From: Candidatus Limnocylindrales bacterium | GTDB lineage: Bacteria; Chloroflexota; Limnocylindria; Limnocylindrales; CSP1-4 | Direction: 5' to 3' | DNA: 44,070 nt | Assembly (NCBI GenBank): GCA_025450915.1 | Contig: JANWLH010000036.1 | Span: forward strand, 1 to 44,070 | Shown: in pieces, positions 33,828 through 42,332 of the stretch | How positions within the stretch are numbered: position 1 is the first letter of the stretch | Layout of the letters: every line of letters begins with the position of its first letter | Notes under the pieces: generated by a model | Database searches by the model: none | What the model was told of the DNA's origin: nothing | Seen by the model: only the letters and a program-made list of their open reading frames with translations | Translations under genes and position numbers: made by a program

Positions 33828-35019
33828 CGCTGCCTTTCCGACGGGCACGGCCCGCGAGGTCCTCGGCGCAGCCGTCCGCCTCGGTCTGGCCTCGTTTGGC
33901 GGCCCGGTGGCCCACCTCGGCTACTTCCGGCGCGAGTATGTCGAGCGTCGCCGGTGGCTGGACCAGTCCGAGTTTGCCGACCTCGTCGCCCTCTGCCAGC
34001 TCCTGCCCGGCCCCTCGAGCAGCGAGCTCGGGATCGCCATCGGCACGCTCCGGGCCGGTTACCTCGGCGGGCTCGCTGCGTGGCTCGGATTCACGCTGCC
34101 GTCGGCCTTTGCCCTGACCGCGTTCGCCCTGTTGAGCACGAACGTCGACCTGGCCACGGCCGGCTGGGTGGAAGGGTTGAAGCTCGCCGCCGTGGCAATC
34201 GTCGCGCAGGCCGTCTTCGTCATGGCCCGGACGATCATCGTCGACATTCGGGGGTTGACCCTGGCCGTCGCCGCCGTGGTCGTGATGCTGCTGGCTCCGA
34301 CATCCCTGCTCCAGGTGGTCGTGATCCTCGGCGCGGGAGCGATCGGCTGGCGGCTGTTCGCGACGCACGCGGCCGGGCGCGAGGCCATCCCCCGGTTTCA
34401 TTCCCGGCAAGCGGTCGGCCGGCTCTGCCTGGTTGTGTTCGTGGGACTCCTGATCGGGTTGCCGATCGGTCGGACCATCGTGGCCGACCAGGCGCTGGCG
34501 GTCTTCGACGCGCTCTATCGATCCGGGTCACTGGTCTTCGGCGGTGGCCATGTCGTCCTGCCGCTGCTCCATGCCGCCACCGTGACCCCGGGCTGGATCG
34601 CGGATGACCGGTTCCTGGCGGGCTACGGTGCTGCCCAAGCCGTTCCGGGGCCGTTGTTCACGTTTGCGGCGTTCCTGGGCGCGTCGTTCGAGCAGGCACC
34701 GAATGGGGCGGCGGGCGCAATGCTGGCGCTCGTCGCGATCTTCCTGCCGGCGTTCCTGCTGGTCTGGGGCGTGCTCCCGTTCTGGGACCGCCTGCGGCAA
34801 TCCGGAGCATTTGCGGCCGCCCTGCGGGCCGCCAACGCCGCGGTGGTCGGGATCCTCCTGGCCGCCCTGATCAGCCCGATCGGTACCAGCGCGCTGCACA
34901 GCCCGATCGAGGCGGCGATCGCGCTTCTCGGCCTGCTGGCACTCGTGTTCGGCCGGGTTCCGCCGATCCTCGTCGTCGGCGTTGCCGCGTTGGCCGGCCA
35001 GCTGCTGAACCTGACCTGA
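33802..35019 (+). CDS. chrA: Chromate transporter family protein, long (two-domain) form
   Basis: The 405-residue membrane protein has two CHR domains. The first has LGLASFGGPVAHLGYFRREY (27-46), then LCQLLPGPSSSELGIAIG; the second has VFGGGHVVLPLLH near 245 and AQAVPGPLFTFAAFLG near 280. About ten hydrophobic segments are visible. Long ChrA proteins export chromate, probably in exchange for or driven by protons, but many members have unknown anion substrates. The TTG start lies inside the end of the HerA-like gene with GGGGAG upstream; a later start is possible. It ends about 50 bp before tRNA-Arg. Confidence 0.87.
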   Translation: MERSSASTDAAFPTGTAREVLGAAVRLGLASFGGPVAHLGYFRREYVERRRWLDQSEFADLVALCQLLPGPSSSELGIAIGTLRAGYLGGLAAWLGFTLPSAFALTAFALLSTNVDLATAGWVEGLKLAAVAIVAQAVFVMARTIIVDIRGLTLAVAAVVVMLLAPTSLLQVVVILGAGAIGWRLFATHAAGREAIPRFHSRQAVGRLCLVVFVGLLIGLPIGRTIVADQALAVFDALYRSGSLVFGGGHVVLPLLHAATVTPGWIADDRFLAGYGAAQAVPGPLFTFAAFLGASFEQAPNGAAGAMLALVAIFLPAFLLVWGVLPFWDRLRQSGAFAAALRAANAAVVGILLAALISPIGTSALHSPIEAAIALLGLLALVFGRVPPILVVGVAALAGQLLNLT

Positions 35020-35067
35020 GGGTGGTTGACCGGGTGCGGCCCGGGCTGCTTAGACTTGGCGCGGCCC

Positions 35068-35143
35068 GTCCCCGTAGCTCAGTGGACAGAGCAACCGCCT
35101 TCTAAGCGGTAGGTCGAAGGTTCGAACCCTTCCGGGGACGCCA
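35068..35143 (+). tRNA. tRNA-Arg (anticodon TCT), CCA encoded
   Basis: The acceptor stem GTCCCCG/CGGGGAC (35068-35074 with 35133-35139) is perfect. The anticodon stem ACCGC/GCGGT encloses the loop CTTCTAA (anticodon TCT); the T arm has TTCGAAC, and CCA is encoded at 35141-35143. TAGACT at 35051-35056 may be its -10. An accessory-looking segment begins right after it. Confidence 0.95.
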
Positions 35144-35482
35144 TCGTTCCAGTCAGCCTCCCGATGGACTCCGCCCGGTGCGATTCCTGTTCACGAGCAT
35201 CGGTGATGCGTGTTCGAGGTTGCGTCGTCGCGGCGCCAGCTCGGGTCCGTGCACGATCTGGTCGTCATGAGTTGTCGGCCGCCGCGGGGAGCCGGGCGTC
35301 GACCGTGGACGCAAACGGGCTCCGCTGAGATACTTCCGGAACGATCCATCGACAAGGCAAGCGCGTGCGGTCTTTGTAACGGTCGCCCCGGCCGCGCGCG
35401 GCCAATGGCGAGACCGGTCTGTCGGGATTAGTCGGCCAGCGCGTGTCCGAACGCGAGGCACGCCGGCCCAGGAGGTGCCCAG
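35144..35482. other. 339-bp gap after tRNA-Arg without a recognised gene
   Basis: Open frames on both strands lack ribosome sites and protein-like composition. I searched by eye for a second copy of the tRNA 3' end as an attachment site and found none here. The end of the gap holds the CAGGAGG ribosome site of the next gene. Confidence 0.5.
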
Positions 35483-36664
35483 ATGGCATTTGTTGCAGCA
35501 CATCGCCGATTGCGTGCGGCGGCGCTCTTAACAGGCGTCGCCGTCGCCGCGCTCTCGCTCGCGGCCCCAGTCGCCGCCGCGGGTCCCGCAGGACTCTACG
35601 TCTCCAAGCACCACGGCAGCGATACGAATCCCTGCACGCATAGCCAGCCCTGCCTCACGATCAGCCATGCCGTCAGCGTTGCGCCGGCTGGGGCGACGAT
35701 CCTTGTCGGCAAGGGCACTTACCACGAGCAGGTCTCGATCACCAAGGACGTGACCCTCAAGGGCAAGCACGCAGTGATCGACGCGACCGGGCAGACCGGT
35801 GGCATCGAGCCCCTCGCGAGCATGGGCATCGTGGGCTACGGCCTGCTGGTGTTCGGTCCGGGCGCCAGCGGGACAACGATCGAGGGCCTCACCGTCGAAC
35901 ACGCCCTGGGCGAGGGCATCCTCGTGGCTGGGACCTCGAAGGTCTCGATCGAGGACAACACCGTCCGGCTCAATGACCAGGGCCTGAACACGACGGCAAC
36001 CTTCGAATGCCAGGCCCAGGGCGCTGTCCCGGGCGATTGTGGTGAAGGCCTCCACTTCATTGGGGTGACCTGGTCGCGGATCTTGGACAACGTCGTCGAG
36101 AACAACGTTGGCGGCATCCTGATCACCGACGAGATCGGCCCGAGCGCCCATAACGTGATCGCCCACAACATTGCTCGCAACAACAAGGAGGACTGCGGGA
36201 TCACCCTGCCGTCCCACAACGCGATGGCCGTGTCGGACCCGACGAAGGCCGGCGTCTACGACAACCTCGTCATCGACAACGTCTCGGAGGGCAACGGCGG
36301 CGCCGGCGTCGGCATGTTCGCGCCGTTCCCGGGAACCGCCTCGTACGACAACTGGGTGATCGACAACACCCTTCGTAACAACGGCGAGGCGGGTGTCGGC
36401 ATCCACGCCCATGCCCCGGGGCAGAACGTGTCGGGCAACGTGATCGTCGACAACAGGATCTCGGGCAACGGGGTCGATCCGGATTCGGGCAGCGGCCATC
36501 CCACCGGGATTGCCCTCTTCAGCGCCGCGGTGCCGGTGACGGTGGTGGTCGCCGACAACCACATCGCCAACGAGTACTGGGGCGTCTTCCGGAATGGGCC
36601 GCTCACGATCATCGGCCTCTCGACCAACCACTACGCGACGTCGGTGACCCACCACGTGAACTGA
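35483..36664 (+). CDS. Secreted right-handed parallel beta-helix protein
   Basis: The 393-residue protein starts with a signal peptide: basic MAFVAAHRRLR, a hydrophobic core to about residue 28, and an AAAG cleavage region near 31-34. The mature part opens with YVSKHHGSDTNPCTHSQPCL (a pectate-lyase/DUF1565-like start with two Cys), then repeated coils with Asn and Val ladders such as NVVENNVGGILI, NLVIDNVSEGNGG and NWVIDNTLRNNGEAG. This is typical of polysaccharide lyases and surface adhesins of the beta-helix fold. No catalytic signature is clear. CAGGAGG lies 7 nt before the ATG, and a terminator follows the gene. Confidence 0.85.
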   Translation: MAFVAAHRRLRAAALLTGVAVAALSLAAPVAAAGPAGLYVSKHHGSDTNPCTHSQPCLTISHAVSVAPAGATILVGKGTYHEQVSITKDVTLKGKHAVIDATGQTGGIEPLASMGIVGYGLLVFGPGASGTTIEGLTVEHALGEGILVAGTSKVSIEDNTVRLNDQGLNTTATFECQAQGAVPGDCGEGLHFIGVTWSRILDNVVENNVGGILITDEIGPSAHNVIAHNIARNNKEDCGITLPSHNAMAVSDPTKAGVYDNLVIDNVSEGNGGAGVGMFAPFPGTASYDNWVIDNTLRNNGEAGVGIHAHAPGQNVSGNVIVDNRISGNGVDPDSGSGHPTGIALFSAAVPVTVVVADNHIANEYWGVFRNGPLTIIGLSTNHYATSVTHHVN

Positions 36665-36675
36665 CCGCAGCGTCA

Positions 36676-36705
36676 GGGCCAGCGGCCTTCGAGGGTCGCT
36701 GGCCC
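36676..36705 (+). terminator. Terminator hairpin after the beta-helix gene
   Basis: GGGCCAGCG at 36676-36684 pairs perfectly with CGCTGGCCC at 36697-36705; the loop holds a further CCT/AGG pairing. It lies 11 bp after the stop codon. The T content that follows is weak (ATCTCTTG). Confidence 0.65.
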
Positions 36706-37105
36706 ATCTCTTGTCGGTTCGGACCGATCGATCGTGCTCAGTTCGTGCTCGCCGAGCGGCCCGCCCGCGGCTGAGCTGTCTCGGCGGGAGCCGTAGGGCC
36801 GACGTTGCGCTCAGGATGCCCATGCAGCCGGCGCGGACACGCTCAGGCCACGAGCAACGGTCCAAGCGCAGTGCCTGCGGTGGGCCTTGCAGGAGGCCGG
36901 CGGCGGAGCGCGGGACGCCCGCGCCGAGCATGCGCGCGGCAATCACGGGAGGCCCTGTGGTACTCCCGGTCGGGACGAATGTACGGCTTGGCGGTGAGCA
37001 TGACCCACCCCTACAGTCCACTCAGCAGCAGGCCGCACTCTACCCGTCACAACCGGACGGGCCCGGAACGGCCGAAGACGCACCGACGTGAGGCAAACTC
37101 GACAG
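36706..37105. other. 400-bp gap without a recognised gene
   Basis: No frame here looks protein-like. The stretch contains GGGACGAATGT at 36972-36982, the same 11-mer that recurs in the inverted repeat at 37412-37583 on the far side of the HTH gene. Confidence 0.45.
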
Positions 37106-37300
37106 ATGGCATCCATGGCCGCCACAGACCTGGGACCGATGCTCACAGCGAGCGAAGTTGCCGAGATGCTCCACCTGCACGTGAACACGGTGAAGCGACT
37201 CGGGGACCGCGGCGAGCTTCCTTTCTATCGCGTCTGCAAGCGGGGCGATCGTCGCTTTCGCCTCGATGACGTGATGGCCTTCCTCGCCCGCAACCGCTGA
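37106..37300 (+). CDS. Excisionase/MerR-like HTH protein (HTH_17)
   Basis: The 64-residue protein is mostly one domain: MLTASEVAEMLHLHVNTVKR, then LGDRGELPFYRVCKRGDRRF and RLDDVMAFLARN. This is the DNA-binding module of excisionases and of small MerR-like regulators. The start is uncertain (GTG 37088, ATG 37106 or ATG 37115; none has a good ribosome site). Next to a MITE-like inverted repeat and downstream of a tRNA, it may be left from an integrated element, but no integrase is in the window. It could equally be a stand-alone regulator of nearby genes. Confidence 0.75.
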   Translation: MASMAATDLGPMLTASEVAEMLHLHVNTVKRLGDRGELPFYRVCKRGDRRFRLDDVMAFLARNR

Positions 37301-37304
37301 TTTC

Positions 37305-37320
37305 GGCGGCGCAAGCCGCC
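37305..37320 (+). terminator. Short GC hairpin after the HTH gene
   Basis: GGCGGC and GCCGCC enclose a GCAA tetraloop, 4 bp after the stop codon. The stem is 6 bp; no U-tract follows. Confidence 0.5.
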
Positions 37321-37411
37321 CATCCTCCATACGACCGTCTTCGAGCGTCCGCCCCGCGGCGGGCGCTCGCTGCTGTCCAGCGCGCCTTCGCCGGCCGTCG
37401 CCTCGGGCGAC

Positions 37412-37583
37412 TTGGGACGAATGTCGCCACCGGACGCACTACCTCCAGGTTCGAGTCGATCCAGCTCGTGCGAAGCCCGGTCCGAGCCGAATTCGTGCGT
37501 GGCGGCGGCCCAGGACGGCCCCCAGCCTCCCGATTCGAGGGAGAAGCTTCCATTACCGCGTCCGGTGGCGACAATCGTCCCAA
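37412..37583. mobile_element. MITE-like element: 26-bp terminal inverted repeats around 120 bp
   Basis: The left arm 37412-37437 starts TTGGGACGAATGTCGCCACC. It is repeated in inverted form at 37558-37583 with one mismatch in 26 bp, and similarity stops at both outer ends. The 120 bp between hold no gene. The arms share an 11-mer with a site at 36972. No clear target-site duplication is visible, so a paired operator or a structured RNA are alternatives. The wider gap 37321-37638 holds nothing else. Confidence 0.5.
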
Positions 37584-37638
37584 CCTGACGATCCAGCCGG
37601 CGGCACGCCGACGCCGGCGCCGCTACGGCCCGGACCCG

Positions 37639-38967
37639 CTAGCGAGCCAGCCCGGCGAGGGTCCGGTCGATGATCCCGAGCGCCTCACCCACCTCGTCGG
37701 GCGTCACGTTGATCGGCGGGATCAGCCGGATCACGTTGTGGTCGCGGCCGCAGGCCAGGACGAGCAGCCCGGCGTCGGCGCAGCCGGCCATCAGGGCGCT
37801 GGCGAGATCACCGTCCGGCTCCCGCGACGCTCGATCCTTCACCAGCTCGATCCCGATCATCAGGCCCGGCCCGCGGATATCGCCGATTCGAGACTCTTCG
37901 GCGGCGATCGCCTGAAGGCCACGGGTCAGCTCCGCCCCGCGGGTCGCGGCGTTCTCGACGAGCCTCTCCGACCTGATCGTGGCCAGGACGGCGAGCGCCG
38001 CCGCACAGGCCACCGGATTGCCGCCGTACGTGCTGCCGTGGGCGCTCTTGCCCCAGCGCTCATGAAGGGCACGGGTGCTCACGATCGCCGACAGCGGCAG
38101 GCCGTTGGCGATCGCCTTGGCCACGCACACCACGTCGGGCACGATGCCGGCGTGCTCGAATGACCACATCCGACCGGTGCGTCCGTAGCCGGTCTGGACC
38201 TCGTCCATGATCAGGACGATCCCGTGCTCGCTGGCGAACGCCCGGAGCGCCTGGAGGAACCGGATCGGGGCCGGGTAATAGCCACCCTCGCCCAGGATCG
38301 GCTCGATGAGGATCGAGCCGATGCCTTCGGCGGGGATCGTCGTCCGCACGAGCTCCTGGAGCGCGGCCAGGCAGGCGCTCGTCGCCCGCTCCTCGTCGCC
38401 CTCGAAGTCGCGGTAGGCGGCCGGGAACGGCAGGAGATGGACGCCCGGCAGGAGGGGCTCATAGCCCGCCCGGTAGTTGATGTTCGAGCTGGTCACCGAC
38501 GCCGAACCGAACGTCCGCCCGTGGAAGCCGCCCCGGAACGCGATGATCCCGGCCCGGCCGGTCGTCCGCCGGGCGAGCTTGAGCGCGGCCTCGATCGCCT
38601 CCGAGCCCGAGTTCAGGAACATGACCGTGTCGAGCGGCTCGGGGAGCGTGGCGGCCAGCTCGGTCGCCAGGCGGACGACCGGCTCGGAGTAGCCGATCGC
38701 GGCGGTCGGGACGATCAGCCGGTCGACCTGCTCATGGATCGCCTTCGTCACGGCCGGATGGCCATGGCCGAGGGCCGAGACCGCGATCCCGTTGGCGAAG
38801 TCGAGATAGGCCTTGCCGTCCGTGTCGTAGAGCCGGTGGCCGATCCCGTGGCTCCAGCTGTGCTCGAAATAGCGGCCCAGGACAGGCGTCAGGTTCGCGG
38901 CGGCGAGCGCCCCGAGGTCGGTGCCGCTCGGGGCGATGATCGGAGTGGCGAGCTCGAGTGGATCCAT
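37639..38967 (-). CDS. Class III aminotransferase, probable 4-aminobutyrate aminotransferase type
   Basis: The 442-residue PLP enzyme has GSEAIEAALKLAR (121-133), D255 in IMDEVQTGYGRTG binding the pyridine nitrogen, the PLP lysine K284 in VAKAIANGLPLSA, and the G-S-T-YGGNP loop. Length and motifs match GABA aminotransferases and related omega-amino-acid enzymes that make succinic semialdehyde and glutamate. Acetylornithine aminotransferase is less likely because no arg genes adjoin. TATCCT lies exactly 6 nt before the ATG. It is divergent from the acyl-CoA dehydrogenase gene across a 99-bp gap. Confidence 0.87.
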   Translation of the reverse strand: MDPLELATPIIAPSGTDLGALAAANLTPVLGRYFEHSWSHGIGHRLYDTDGKAYLDFANGIAVSALGHGHPAVTKAIHEQVDRLIVPTAAIGYSEPVVRLATELAATLPEPLDTVMFLNSGSEAIEAALKLARRTTGRAGIIAFRGGFHGRTFGSASVTSSNINYRAGYEPLLPGVHLLPFPAAYRDFEGDEERATSACLAALQELVRTTIPAEGIGSILIEPILGEGGYYPAPIRFLQALRAFASEHGIVLIMDEVQTGYGRTGRMWSFEHAGIVPDVVCVAKAIANGLPLSAIVSTRALHERWGKSAHGSTYGGNPVACAAALAVLATIRSERLVENAATRGAELTRGLQAIAAEESRIGDIRGPGLMIGIELVKDRASREPDGDLASALMAGCADAGLLVLACGRDHNVIRLIPPINVTPDEVGEALGIIDRTLAGLAR

Positions 38968-38973
38968 CGGCCG

Positions 38974-38979
38974 AGGATA
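38974..38979 (-). promoter_or_regulatory. -10 element TATCCT, leaderless start of the aminotransferase
   Basis: On the minus strand TATCCT lies exactly 6 nt before the ATG at 38967. Confidence 0.6.
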
Positions 38980-39066
38980 CCGGCTCCCGGGACTCGTCGT
39001 GGCGATGGCACAATGGCCGCGGTCGAGCACCGCCCCGGTCCAGCACCCTCGTGAGGCGCGCCCTTC

Positions 39067-40290
39067 GTGATCGATTTCCAATTGAGCGACGAGAACCGCC
39101 TCGTCCAGGCCAGCGCCCGGGCGTTCGCCGAAGCCGAGATCCTGCCCAACATCCGCGAGTGGGATAGCAGCGGCGAGGCCCATCCCGAGGTCTTCGCCAG
39201 GATGGGCGAGCTGGGCTTCCTCGGTGCCCCGATCCCGGAGGCATACGGCGGGCTGGGGATGGACTACATCAGCTTCGCCCTGCTGTGCGAGGAGCTCGAG
39301 CGGGCCGACACGGCCTTCCGCGTCGTCCAGAGCGTCCATGTCGGCCTGAACTCGCTGACCCTCCTGCAGTGGGGGACCGAGGCCCAGCGCCGGCAGTACC
39401 TCGTGCCCCAGGCGCGCGGCGAGAAGCTCGCGACGTTCGGCCTGACCGAGCCGGGCGTCGGGACCGACGCGGGTGCCCTCCAGACCACGGCCCGGCGTGA
39501 CGGCGCGATCTATCGCCTGAACGGCCAGAAGATCTGGATCAGCCTCGCCGACCTCGCCGACCACTTCCTCATCTTCGCGACGGTCGACAGGGCGAAGAAG
39601 CACCGCGGCGTGACCGCCTTCATCGTCGAGCGCGGCTTCAAGGGCCTCTCGACCGGCACGCTCCACGGCAAGCTCGGGATCCACGCCGGCAACACGGGCA
39701 TCGTCAACCTCGACGACTGCGAGGTCCCGGCCGAGAACCGGGTCGGCGAGGAGGGCGAGGGCTTCCTGATCGCGATGAGCGCGATCGACCAGGGCCGCTA
39801 TACCGTCGCGGCCGGGGCAGTCGGCCTCGCCCAGGCCTGCCTCGACGCGAGCCTCAAGTACGCCCACGAGCGCCAGACATTCGGCGACGAGATCGGCCGC
39901 CACCAGCTCGTCAAGCAGATGATCGCCAAGATGGCCGCCGGGACCGAGATCGGCCGGCTCCTCGTCTGGAAGGCAGGCTGGCTGAAGAACCAGGGCCTGC
40001 GCAATACCCGCGAGACGAGCCTCGCGAAGTGGCACGCGACCGAGCACTCCGTCCAGGCGGCCCTCGATGCGATCCAGATCCACGGCGCGAACGGCTATTC
40101 GAACGAGTTCCCGGTCGAGCGCTACCTGCGCAACTCGAAGGCGGCGGTCATCTACGAAGGCACGAGCCAGCTGCACACGCTGATCCAGGCCGACTACGCC
40201 CTCGGCTATCGCGAGGACCGGCCGTTGCGTTGCGAGCCCTGGCCGGCCCAGGGATTCGAGCGCGGGGTGCCCGCGGCAGACCCGGGATGA
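39067..40290 (+). CDS. Acyl-CoA dehydrogenase, glutaryl-CoA dehydrogenase-like
   Basis: The 407-residue flavoprotein has FGLTEPGVGTDAG near residue 124, KIWISLADLAD near 153, and catalytic Glu E364 in IYEGTSQLHTLIQADYALG. The IYEGTSQ-HTLI end and the overall layout are typical of the glutaryl-CoA dehydrogenase side of the family. It oxidises an acyl-CoA, possibly with decarboxylation. The GTG start opens the first helix (MIDFQLSDENRL). The stop overlaps the next gene's ATG (ATGA), so its product is made together with the GMC oxidoreductase. The adjacent GABA-type aminotransferase would fit lysine or aminovalerate breakdown, but this is inference. Confidence 0.87.
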   Translation: MIDFQLSDENRLVQASARAFAEAEILPNIREWDSSGEAHPEVFARMGELGFLGAPIPEAYGGLGMDYISFALLCEELERADTAFRVVQSVHVGLNSLTLLQWGTEAQRRQYLVPQARGEKLATFGLTEPGVGTDAGALQTTARRDGAIYRLNGQKIWISLADLADHFLIFATVDRAKKHRGVTAFIVERGFKGLSTGTLHGKLGIHAGNTGIVNLDDCEVPAENRVGEEGEGFLIAMSAIDQGRYTVAAGAVGLAQACLDASLKYAHERQTFGDEIGRHQLVKQMIAKMAAGTEIGRLLVWKAGWLKNQGLRNTRETSLAKWHATEHSVQAALDAIQIHGANGYSNEFPVERYLRNSKAAVIYEGTSQLHTLIQADYALGYREDRPLRCEPWPAQGFERGVPAADPG

Positions 40291-42332
40291 CAGCCGCGGC
40301 CGCCGGTCCTGCCGAACTGTCCCCGTCGGCATGGTCGGCGGCCGAGCTGGCGACCCTCGCGGCGGTCGCCGAGTCGTTCGTCCCGGGCGCGGCGACCCGT
40401 CGGGCCACGCTCGCCGCGGCGGCCCTCGACCTGGCCGCCGATCCCGGGCAGGTGGCCCAGATCCGGATGGTCCTGCGCCTCCTGGAACGGCCGGTCATCG
40501 GTCTCGCCCTGGGTGCCGGCTTCGCCCGGTTCAGTGACCTCAGCCCGGCCGCCCGCGAGCGGTACCTGTTGAGCTGGAGCACCTCGCGCTTCGCCCAGCG
40601 CCGGAGCGCCTTCCAGGCCCTGCGCAAGCTGCTCAGCTTCCTTGCCTACGCGGATCCGGGCGAAGGCGGGATCGTCAATCCGCACTGGGCCCGGATCGGC
40701 TACCGGCCCGACGTGGCGCCGCTGGCGACCCGGCCGACACCGATCCGCCCCTTCGACCTGCCGGCCGTGGGTCCGGCTGGGTCGCTGAGCCTCGAGGCGG
40801 ATGTCGTCGTCGTCGGATCGGGTGCCGGTGCCGGCGTCGTCGCCCGCGAGATCGCCGCGGCTGGGCGCGCCGTGCTGATCCTCGAAGCCGGGTCGCTCGT
40901 TCCCGAGCCGGCAATGCCCAGGGATGAGCTCGCGGCATTCGACCGGCTCTATCTCGATCATGGCCTTGCCTCGACCTGGGACGGCTCGATCTCGATCCTC
41001 GCCGGCGCGACGGTCGGCGGCGGGACGACGATCAACTGGATGACCTGCCTCGCGGCACCCGACGAGGTCCGCCGGGAGTGGGCGCGCGAGCACGGCATCG
41101 CCGGCTTCGACGGAGCCGAGGGCGACACGGACTTCGCGGCGATCCGGAGCGAGCTCGGCGTGGCGCCGGCGCCCGAGCTTCCGCCGAAGGATGCCGCGCT
41201 GATCGCCGGCGCCCAGGCCCTCGGCATCGAGGCCGCGCCGACGGAGCGCGACGCGACGAGCTGCACCAGCTGCGGCTCGTGTCCCTTCGGCTGTCGCGCC
41301 GGCACGAAACGTTCGGGCCTCCAGGCCCACCTCGCCGACGCGACCGTCCGCGGCGCCCGGCTCGTGCCGGACGCCCGTGTCACCCAGGTGCTCATCGAAG
41401 GCAACCAGGTGACGGGCGTCCTCGCGACGCTCGGCGGCATCGGCCCGGACGGCCGGCCACACCCGCCGCGCTCGCTGACCGTCCGGGCGCGCCAGGTCGT
41501 CGTCGCGGCCGGCGCGTTGCGGAGCCCCGGGATCCTGGTCCGGAGCGGTCTCCGGCATCCGGCGATCGGCCGCAACCTGCGCCTCCATCCGGTCCCGCTG
41601 GTGGCCGGCAGCTTTGGCGAGTCGATCGACATGTGGAGCGGGGTGATGCAGGCGGCTCGCTCGACCGAGTACATGGACGGTGAGCCGGGCCGCAACGGCT
41701 ACGTCATCGAGTCGGCGCCCGGCCATCCGGGCCTCATCGCCCTCGGGTTCTCGTGGGAGGGCGCCGACCGGCACGCGGAGCTGATGGAACGAATCGGGAC
41801 CTTCGCGCCGCTGATCGCCATCACCCGCGATGGTGGCGAGGGACGCGTCGGGCTCACCCGGTCAGGTTCGGTGCGCGTCGACTACCGCCTCGATCCCACC
41901 GGGGTCGCGACCCTCAGGCACGCCCTGGTCCGGATGGCCCGGATCAGTCGCGCCGCGGGTGCCCGGGAGGTGGTGGCGATGGGCACGCCGCCCGCCTGGC
42001 ACCGCCGGGAGGCATTTGGCCCGGGTGGCGAGGAGCGGGCATTCGCGGCGTTCGAGGAACGGCTCGGTTCGTTCGACTTCTCGCCCAATCGGGGTTCCGT
42101 CTTCTCGGCCCACCAGATGGGCACGGTCCGATTGGGCTCGGACCCACGCCGTCACGCCTGCGACCCGGGCGGCCGCGTGCGGACGGGCTCATCGGAGCAG
42201 GTCGTCAGAGGCCTGTACGTCGCCGACTCGTCGCTCTTTCCGACAGCCCTCGGCGCGAATCCGATGCTGACCGTGATGGCCCTCGCCAGGCGCGTGGCGC
42301 GGACGGTGGCCGCCGAAGCCGAGGCCGTCTAG
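40287..42332 (+). CDS. GMC-family flavin oxidoreductase, long-chain alcohol oxidase-like, with Cys cluster
   Basis: The 681-residue protein has an N-terminal helical region (about 1-165) resembling the gluconate-dehydrogenase-subunit-3 or fatty-alcohol-oxidase lead, then the FAD-binding GSGAGAG at 177-183, GGGTTINWM near 245-252, and a C-terminal GANPMLTVMALA motif. Cysteines C326, C329, C332 and C336 (C-x2-C-x2-C-x3-C) could hold an iron-sulfur cluster, as in many GMC enzymes of this group. It probably oxidises an alcohol or sterol-like compound. It is coupled to the acyl-CoA dehydrogenase by a 4-nt overlap. Its stop and that of the convergent EamA gene share the palindrome CTAG at 42329-42332. 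Confidence 0.85.
   Translation: MTAAAAGPAELSPSAWSAAELATLAAVAESFVPGAATRRATLAAAALDLAADPGQVAQIRMVLRLLERPVIGLALGAGFARFSDLSPAARERYLLSWSTSRFAQRRSAFQALRKLLSFLAYADPGEGGIVNPHWARIGYRPDVAPLATRPTPIRPFDLPAVGPAGSLSLEADVVVVGSGAGAGVVAREIAAAGRAVLILEAGSLVPEPAMPRDELAAFDRLYLDHGLASTWDGSISILAGATVGGGTTINWMTCLAAPDEVRREWAREHGIAGFDGAEGDTDFAAIRSELGVAPAPELPPKDAALIAGAQALGIEAAPTERDATSCTSCGSCPFGCRAGTKRSGLQAHLADATVRGARLVPDARVTQVLIEGNQVTGVLATLGGIGPDGRPHPPRSLTVRARQVVVAAGALRSPGILVRSGLRHPAIGRNLRLHPVPLVAGSFGESIDMWSGVMQAARSTEYMDGEPGRNGYVIESAPGHPGLIALGFSWEGADRHAELMERIGTFAPLIAITRDGGEGRVGLTRSGSVRVDYRLDPTGVATLRHALVRMARISRAAGAREVVAMGTPPAWHRREAFGPGGEERAFAAFEERLGSFDFSPNRGSVFSAHQMGTVRLGSDPRRHACDPGGRVRTGSSEQVVRGLYVADSSLFPTALGANPMLTVMALARRVARTVAAEAEAV

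Noticed and set aside
35068-35143. Integration site with a duplicated tRNA-Arg 3' end
   Set aside because: No second copy of the T-arm and acceptor sequence was found by eye between 35144 and 37640; GGTTCGAGTC near 37447 is too short and does not continue.
35153-35503. Minus-strand frame beginning MCCNKCHLG after tRNA-Arg
   Set aside because: The Cys-rich start is suggestive, but there is no ribosome site, the rest is Arg/Pro-rich shadow-like, and it overlaps the start of the beta-helix gene.
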